Origin: CAVZCC01 sp963773765
GTDB lineage: Bacteria > Actinomycetota > Acidimicrobiia > Acidimicrobiales > Microtrichaceae
Length of the DNA stretch: 64,000 bases
Reading direction: 5' to 3'
Assembly: GCA_963773765.1 (NCBI GenBank)
Contig: CAVZCC010000006.1
Span: 62,001-126,000 of the forward strand
The translations under genes and the position numbers were made by a program. Every line of letters starts with the position of its first letter. The first letter of the stretch is position 1. The notes beneath the pieces are model-generated. The model searched no databases, had not been told where the DNA came from, and saw only the letters and a program-made list of their open reading frames with translations. This document shows, piece after piece, positions 57,126 to 64,000 of this stretch.

Positions 57126-58082
57126 ATGCGCTCCCCGGCCACGCCCAGGGCGGCCTCGTTCCGGACCAGCCTGGCTGCCGGGCGGGACCACCACGCCGCC
57201 CCGTTGGTGGGGGCCGGCGTGGCGACCGTGCTGTGGTCCATGGGCAACCTGATCGCCAGCGGCGCCTCGCTGCCGGGGCCGCAGCTGGCCTTCTGGCGCG
57301 TGCTGTTCGGAGCGCTGGCCTACCAGGCCGTCTTCCACCTCCGGGGTGGGCGCATGTCGGCGCAGACCTTCCGGACCGCGGCCCTGGGGGGCTTCGCCTT
57401 CGGCCTGTCCGCGTCGCTGTTCTTCACGGCGCTCAAGCTGACGACGGTGGCGTCGGCCACGGTGATCGCCGCGTTGCAGCCGGTGCTCCTGCTGCCCTAC
57501 ACGACCCGGCGCATGGGCGAGCACGTCGACCGGGCCCGCCTGGTGCTCACCGCGGTGGCGGTGGCGGGCACGGTGATGGTGGTGTCGGCGTCGTCGTCGT
57601 CGGGGACGTGGTCGCCGTTCGGTGACCTGCTGGCGCTGCTCGGCACCATCGTCGGGTGCGCCTACTTCGTGGGCACCAAGCGGGCCCGCGAGACCCTGGA
57701 CACGTTGGAGTACCAGGCTGCGGCGCTGCCCATCGGCGCGGTGGTGGCCCTGGCCGGCGCGCTCCTCACCGGGCCCGGCCTGGTCGCCCCCACCGCGGCG
57801 GACCTGGGCACGGCCGCGGTGATGATGGTCGTCCCCGGCACCGGCCACCTACTCATGAGCTGGGCCCAGAAGCACCTGGACGTGACCACCACGGCCACCA
57901 TGGCGCTGGACGTCACCGTGCTGAGCTCGCTGGGGGCGGTGGTGTTCTTCGGCCAGTCGCTCAACCTGGTGCAGGTGCTGGGCATGGCGGTGGTGCTGGT
58001 TGCGCTCGGGCTCTACGTGCGGGCCTCGGCCGGCGCGCCGGTGGTGGATCCGGCCGAGGTGCCCGTCACCCCCGGCGAATGA
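57126..58082 (+). CDS. EamA/DMT-family transporter
   Basis: 318 residues with ten hydrophobic helices in two five-helix EamA repeats: the first starts GAGVATVLWSMGNLIASGASLPGPQLAFWR, the second DLLALLGTIVGCAYFVGTKRARETL. The conserved end-of-repeat segments ASATVIAALQPVLLLP and MALDVTVLSSLGAVVFFGQSL are clear. Members export amino acids, nucleosides or drugs; substrate unknown. Divergent from the DUF1214 gene with a 30 bp gap, so promoters must overlap gene ends. Confidence 0.88.
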   Translation: MRSPATPRAASFRTSLAAGRDHHAAPLVGAGVATVLWSMGNLIASGASLPGPQLAFWRVLFGALAYQAVFHLRGGRMSAQTFRTAALGGFAFGLSASLFFTALKLTTVASATVIAALQPVLLLPYTTRRMGEHVDRARLVLTAVAVAGTVMVVSASSSSGTWSPFGDLLALLGTIVGCAYFVGTKRARETLDTLEYQAAALPIGAVVALAGALLTGPGLVAPTAADLGTAAVMMVVPGTGHLLMSWAQKHLDVTTTATMALDVTVLSSLGAVVFFGQSLNLVQVLGMAVVLVALGLYVRASAGAPVVDPAEVPVTPGE

Positions 58083-58161
58083 GGTCACCAGCGGGGGTGC
58101 CGCCGTTCGCGGGTCCTGACCGCCCGCAGGGGGCCGCCGGCACCCGCGAACGTTCTGCCGT

Positions 58162-60603
<2,442 letters not shown>

Positions 60604-60767
60604 TGCTGGCCTCCAGCGGCGCGGCGTGGTGTGGGGCCATTCTCCCCGACCGGGGCGACACCGGGGTGAACGCAGCCCCATGCGGCTCCGTTCCGGGGCC
60701 CGGCGCGGGGCGCGCGGGTCCGCCGGGCGGATATGAACCGTGTTCGGCGTTGTGGGAGCATGTCCGG

Positions 60768-62310
60768 ATGTCGGACACCCCATGGCTCGGAGATGCAAGT
60801 TCCCTGGTCGACGCGTTCCGCGCCGGCGAACGCTCGCCCAAGGAGGAGCTGCAGGCCACCCTCGACGCCATCGGGTCGAGCGACCTGAACTGCTTCTCCT
60901 TCCTGGACCCGGAACGGGCCCTGGCCGCAGCGGACCGGGCCGACCTGACCAAGCCCTTCGGGGGCGTCCCGGCCGGCATCAAGGAACTGGACCAGGTCGA
61001 GGGCTGGCCCGACACCGGCGCCTCCCTGGTGTTCAAGGACCGGGTGGCCGACCACACCGGGGAGGGCGTCCGGCGCTTCATCGAGGACGGCGGCGCGGTC
61101 CCGGTGGGGCTCACCACCGCGTCGGAGTTCGGCGGCCTCAACGTCAGCGTGACCAAGCTCAACGGCGTTGCCCACAACCCCTGGCGCCACGGCCGCACCG
61201 CGGGCGGGTCCTCCGGTGGCAGCGCGTCGGCGGTCGCGGGCGGCCTGGTCAGCATCGCCTCCGGGGGCGACGGCGGCGGCTCCATCCGCATCCCGGCCGG
61301 CTACTGCGGCCTGCTGGGCATGAAGGGCACCTACGGCCGCATCTCCCGCGGTCCGGACGCGTTCTTCCGTCCCGGCACGGTGGTGCTGGGCTGCCTGGCC
61401 CGGTCCGTGCGTGACGCGGCGCGGTACTACGACGTGTGCGCCGGGGTGGACCCCCGTGACCCGTCCAGCCTCCCCAACCCCGGCAACTGGGAGTCGTCGC
61501 TCGGGTCCACCGACCTGGCGGGCAAGCGGGTGGCCATCCTGCCGTCCATCGCCGGCGTCGCCCTGGAGCACGGGGTGGCCGAGCACCTCCGGGCCCAGGC
61601 CAAGGAGCTGATCGCGGCCACCGGCATGGTGGAGGTGGACATCACCCTGGACCTGCCCAACCTGGCCGCGCAGTGGGCCATGGGCAACCTGTCCACGCTG
61701 CTGGTGGAGCTCGGGTCGCGGTGGCCCCGGCTGCGCGCCGGAGCTGACCGACGAGATCGCGCTCGGGGTCATGCTGGCCCAGGCGATGTACAACCTGAAC
61801 CTGGCCGCGGTGGCCGAGGGCCAGCGCCTGGAGGCCAACGCCGCCATGGCCGGCGCCTTCGGCAAGGTCGACTACATCATCTCCGCCACCAACCCCGGTC
61901 CGGCCTTCGCGGCCGAGGCCGCCACCTCCAGCCCGACCGACACCTTCCTGGACACGGCCAAGGCCAATCCCGTGGCACGCGCCGCCTTCCGGGGCGTGAT
62001 GGCGTCCCTGCGGGTCATCAACGGGGCCGTCCCCAAGATGTCCAACGCCCTCATCGAGGCGGTGGTGGAGAAGGTCCCGGACCTGGTCACCATGGGCGGG
62101 CTCACGATCATCTCCAACATCTACGGCAACCCGGCGGTGTCCATCCCGGCCGGCACCGTGGAGGGCCTGCCGGTGGGCATGCAGGTGCTGGCCCCGCACC
62201 ACCGCGACGCGGAGCTGTTCGACCTGGCCCTGGCCTACGAGCGGGAGATCGGCTGGCCCCTGGTGGCCCCGTCGGTCGCCGGCGCCCCGCGGGTCACCGC
62301 TCCTGCCTGA
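60768..62310 (+). CDS. amidase signature family protein (frameshifted)
   Basis: About 513 residues when repaired. The Ser-Ser-Lys triad is complete: Lys in G-V-P-A-G-I-K-E-L, the cis-Ser in R-T-A-G-G-S-S-G-G-S-A, and the nucleophile in S-G-G-D-G-G-G-S-I-R-I-P-A. The C-terminal part is in a second frame (LTDEIALGVMLAQAMYNLNL, YGNPAVSIPAGTVEGLPVG). An extra C in the C4 run 61725-61728 separates them; removing it gives W-P-G-C-A-P-E-L-T-D-E. Hydrolyses an amide or ester; substrate unknown. ATG 60768 is chosen, with GGGAG about 10 nt upstream. Confidence 0.87.
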
Positions 62311-62422
62311 GCCCGACCCGGCTCGGACCGGTCGTCCGGCGCGACACTTGTCGGGACGCGAACTCGTGGGGAGTGGTCGCGTTGAGCGGTCGGATCTCCA
62401 ACAGCTCCGCAGCGGGGGTGTC

Positions 62423-62980
62423 ATGGCGAAGTTGATCTACGCGTCGAACATGTCCCTCGACGGCTGCACCGAGGATGCGCGCGGCGCCTTCGACTGGGCC
62501 CCGCCGGACGACGACGTGTTCGTGTCCATCACCGAGCTCATGCGGTCCGCCGGCACCTACCTCTACGGGCGGCGCATGTACGACACCATGGCGGTGTGGG
62601 AGACCGACGCCACCCTGGCCGACCGGTCGGACCTCACGGCCGACTACGCGGTCGCGTGGCAGGCGGCGGACAAGGTCGTCTACTCCTCGTCCCTGGACGC
62701 TCCACGCACCGCGAACACCCGGCTCGAACGGCACTTCGACCCCGCCGCGGTGGCCGACCTCAAGGTCGCCGCCGGCAGGGACCTGTTGGTCGGCGGCCCG
62801 AACCTGGCTGCCCAGGCACTCGCCGCCGGGCTGGTCGACGAACTGTCCCTGTTCGTGTGGCCGGTCGTGCTCGGCGGGCGCACCCCCGCGCTGCCGACCG
62901 ACCTGCGCGTCGACCTGGAGCTCATCGACGAGCACCGGTTCGCCAACGGCGTGGTCCACCTCCGCCATCGCGTGACGTGA
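62423..62980 (+). CDS. dihydrofolate reductase-like (RibD C-terminal) protein
   Basis: 185 residues from ATG 62423. The start K-L-I-Y-A-S-N-M-S-L-D-G matches the DHFR/RibD-C fold, followed by T-Y-L-Y-G-R-R-M-Y-D-T-M, D-L-L-V-G-G-P-N-L-A-A-Q-A-L and VLGGRTPALP. These form the NADPH-binding and substrate pocket. Members in actinobacteria are usually stand-alone reductases of unknown substrate, not the folate enzyme. An upstream GTG at 62348 would add 25 residues without homology. Confidence 0.82.
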   Translation: MAKLIYASNMSLDGCTEDARGAFDWAPPDDDVFVSITELMRSAGTYLYGRRMYDTMAVWETDATLADRSDLTADYAVAWQAADKVVYSSSLDAPRTANTRLERHFDPAAVADLKVAAGRDLLVGGPNLAAQALAAGLVDELSLFVWPVVLGGRTPALPTDLRVDLELIDEHRFANGVVHLRHRVT

Positions 62981-63034
62981 CGGTGCAGGCCTCGCACGAC
63001 ACGCTCCCCGACCGAGGTCAGCCGCAGACCGTGC

Positions 63035-64000
63035 TCAGACCGGCAGGATGATCTCCGCCGCCCGGCGGACCGTGGCCAGGTCGCCGGCGTGGATCAGGAT
63101 CTCGGTCACCGCCGACTCCTTCCACGCCGCCACCCGGTCCGCGATCCGGGCCGGGGTGCCGACCAGGGAGATCTCGTCCGCGAACTCCACCGGCACCTCG
63201 CCCACGGCCTGGTCGCCCTTGCCCTCGAAGAACAGGTCCTGGATGCGCTCGGCCTGTTCGCCCAGGCCCATCCGGGCCGCCAGCTTGGTGTGGTAGTTCT
63301 GGCCCTTGGCCCCCATGCCCCCGATGTAGAAGGCCAGCATGGCCCGGGTGCCGCCCAGCGCGGCCTCGATGGTGGCGGGGTCGTCGTCCTCGGTGACGGT
63401 GAAGGACGCCAGCGCGGCCACCTGGAACCCCTCGCGGGCACCGGCCAACTGGTCGGCGTAGACGTCCTGGCGGAACGGTGAGTAGTAGAGCGGGAGCCAG
63501 CCGTCGGCGATCTCCGCCGTCTGGGTCACGTTCCTGGGGCCCTCGGCGCCGAGGTAGATCGGGATGCTCCGCCGGAGCGGGTGCACGATCGACTTGAGGG
63601 GCTTGCCCAGCCCCACGCTGCCCTCGCCGTGGTACGGGTGCTGGTGGAACTCGCCCTGGTAGTCGAGCGGCTCCTCCCGGGCCACCACCCGGCGGATGAT
63701 CTCCACGTACTCCCGGGTCCGGGCCAGCGGCTTGTTGGACGGCCGGCCGTACCACCCCTCCACCACCTGGGGTCCCGACACGCCCAGGCCCAGCCGGAAC
63801 CGCCCGTTCGACAGGTAGTCCATGGTGATGGCGGACATGGCCGTGGCGGTCGGCGTGCGCGCCGCCAGTTGCATGACCGACGTGCCCAACTGGATGGTGG
63901 AGGTCTTCGCCGCCAGGTAGGCGAGCGGGGAGAGGGCGTCGGAGCCCCACGCCTCCGCGGTCCACACCGAGGTGAACCCCGCCCGCTCCGCCTCGACGGT
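63035..64000 (-). CDS. LLM-class F420-dependent oxidoreductase, N-terminus cut
   Basis: At least 321 residues are visible; the gene runs out of the right edge on the minus strand. (beta/alpha)8 barrel of the luciferase-like family: AERAGFTSVWTAEAWGSDAL, TIQLGTSVMQLAARTPTATAM, F-R-L-G-L-G-V-S-G-P-Q-V-V-E-G-W-Y-G, I-P-I-Y-L-G-A-E-G-P and G-T-P-A-R-I-A-D-R-V. This is typical of actinobacterial F420-using members. Only a few N-terminal residues should be missing. Substrate unknown. Confidence 0.88.
   Translation of the reverse strand, partial: TVEAERAGFTSVWTAEAWGSDALSPLAYLAAKTSTIQLGTSVMQLAARTPTATAMSAITMDYLSNGRFRLGLGVSGPQVVEGWYGRPSNKPLARTREYVEIIRRVVAREEPLDYQGEFHQHPYHGEGSVGLGKPLKSIVHPLRRSIPIYLGAEGPRNVTQTAEIADGWLPLYYSPFRQDVYADQLAGAREGFQVAALASFTVTEDDDPATIEAALGGTRAMLAFYIGGMGAKGQNYHTKLAARMGLGEQAERIQDLFFEGKGDQAVGEVPVEFADEISLVGTPARIADRVAAWKESAVTEILIHAGDLATVRRAAEIILPV

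Overview
The window is a stretch of very GC-rich (roughly 70% or more) actinobacterial chromosome. Many genes start with GTG and many genes overlap by 4 bp (ATGA/GTGA). The gene content includes a mycofactocin-coupled SDR, F420-type LLM and PPOX oxidoreductases, a HelD-type RNA polymerase recycling helicase, a DtxR/IdeR regulator, a long Lhr helicase and a SipW/TasA-type secretion pair. This points to an actinobacterium, possibly of the Acidimicrobiia; that placement is inference. I see no phage, transposase, CRISPR array, tRNA or rRNA, and no gene-free stretch longer than about 250 bp.

Layout. 0-4.4 kb: end of a PlsC acyltransferase, a membrane protein, TesB thioesterase with a PQQ-type sugar dehydrogenase, a GtrA-like membrane protein and a methyltransferase. 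4.3-8.1 kb: minus-strand operon of a GT4 glycosyltransferase, a methyltransferase, an alpha/alpha-toroid 'prenyltransferase-like' protein and a membrane protein. 8.1-10.2 kb: dtd and an lnt-like gene. 10.2-15.9 kb: a copper/cytochrome operon (cytochrome c, SCO, PCu(A)C, cupredoxin) convergent with hemE-hemH-hemY, i.e. copper and haem supply side by side. 16-20.3 kb: lipoprotein hydrolase and two paralogous double-TetR regulators sharing an operator-like palindrome. 20.3-25.9 kb: 2-hydroxyacid dehydrogenase, helD with a 55-bp tandem repeat at its end, two uncharacterised proteins and a DtxR-family repressor. 26-35.4 kb: lhr, SDR, nei-type glycosylase, a TlpA-like lipoprotein with an in-frame UGA at the redox-active Cys position, an unknown protein, a KSI-like protein, an SdpI-like protein and a PPOX protein. 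35.4-46 kb: MacB-type ABC exporter, GT2, a GT39-like membrane protein, a cyclase/ATPase/TPR regulator and a 1-Cys peroxiredoxin. 46-51.5 kb: phasin-like protein with a clear promoter, two acyltransferase-3 proteins and a type IIA topoisomerase B subunit. 51.6-54.5 kb: a signal peptidase (SipW/Sec11 type) fused to an NHL propeller, followed upstream by its probable TasA-like partner. 54.7-64 kb: sulfotransferase, DUF1214, DMT exporter, topoisomerase A subunit, amidase, DHFR-like reductase and a partial LLM oxidoreductase.

Two points govern the reading. First, at least twelve otherwise intact genes are each broken by single-base indels, mostly an extra C or G in a short run; this looks like assembly or sequencing error rather than decay, so they are annotated as single genes. 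Second, the UGA in the TlpA-like gene is not an indel: the frame continues unbroken on both sides and the UGA replaces exactly the first Cys of a CxxC motif. It is the best candidate here for an unusual system, a selenocysteine-containing envelope thiol oxidoreductase.
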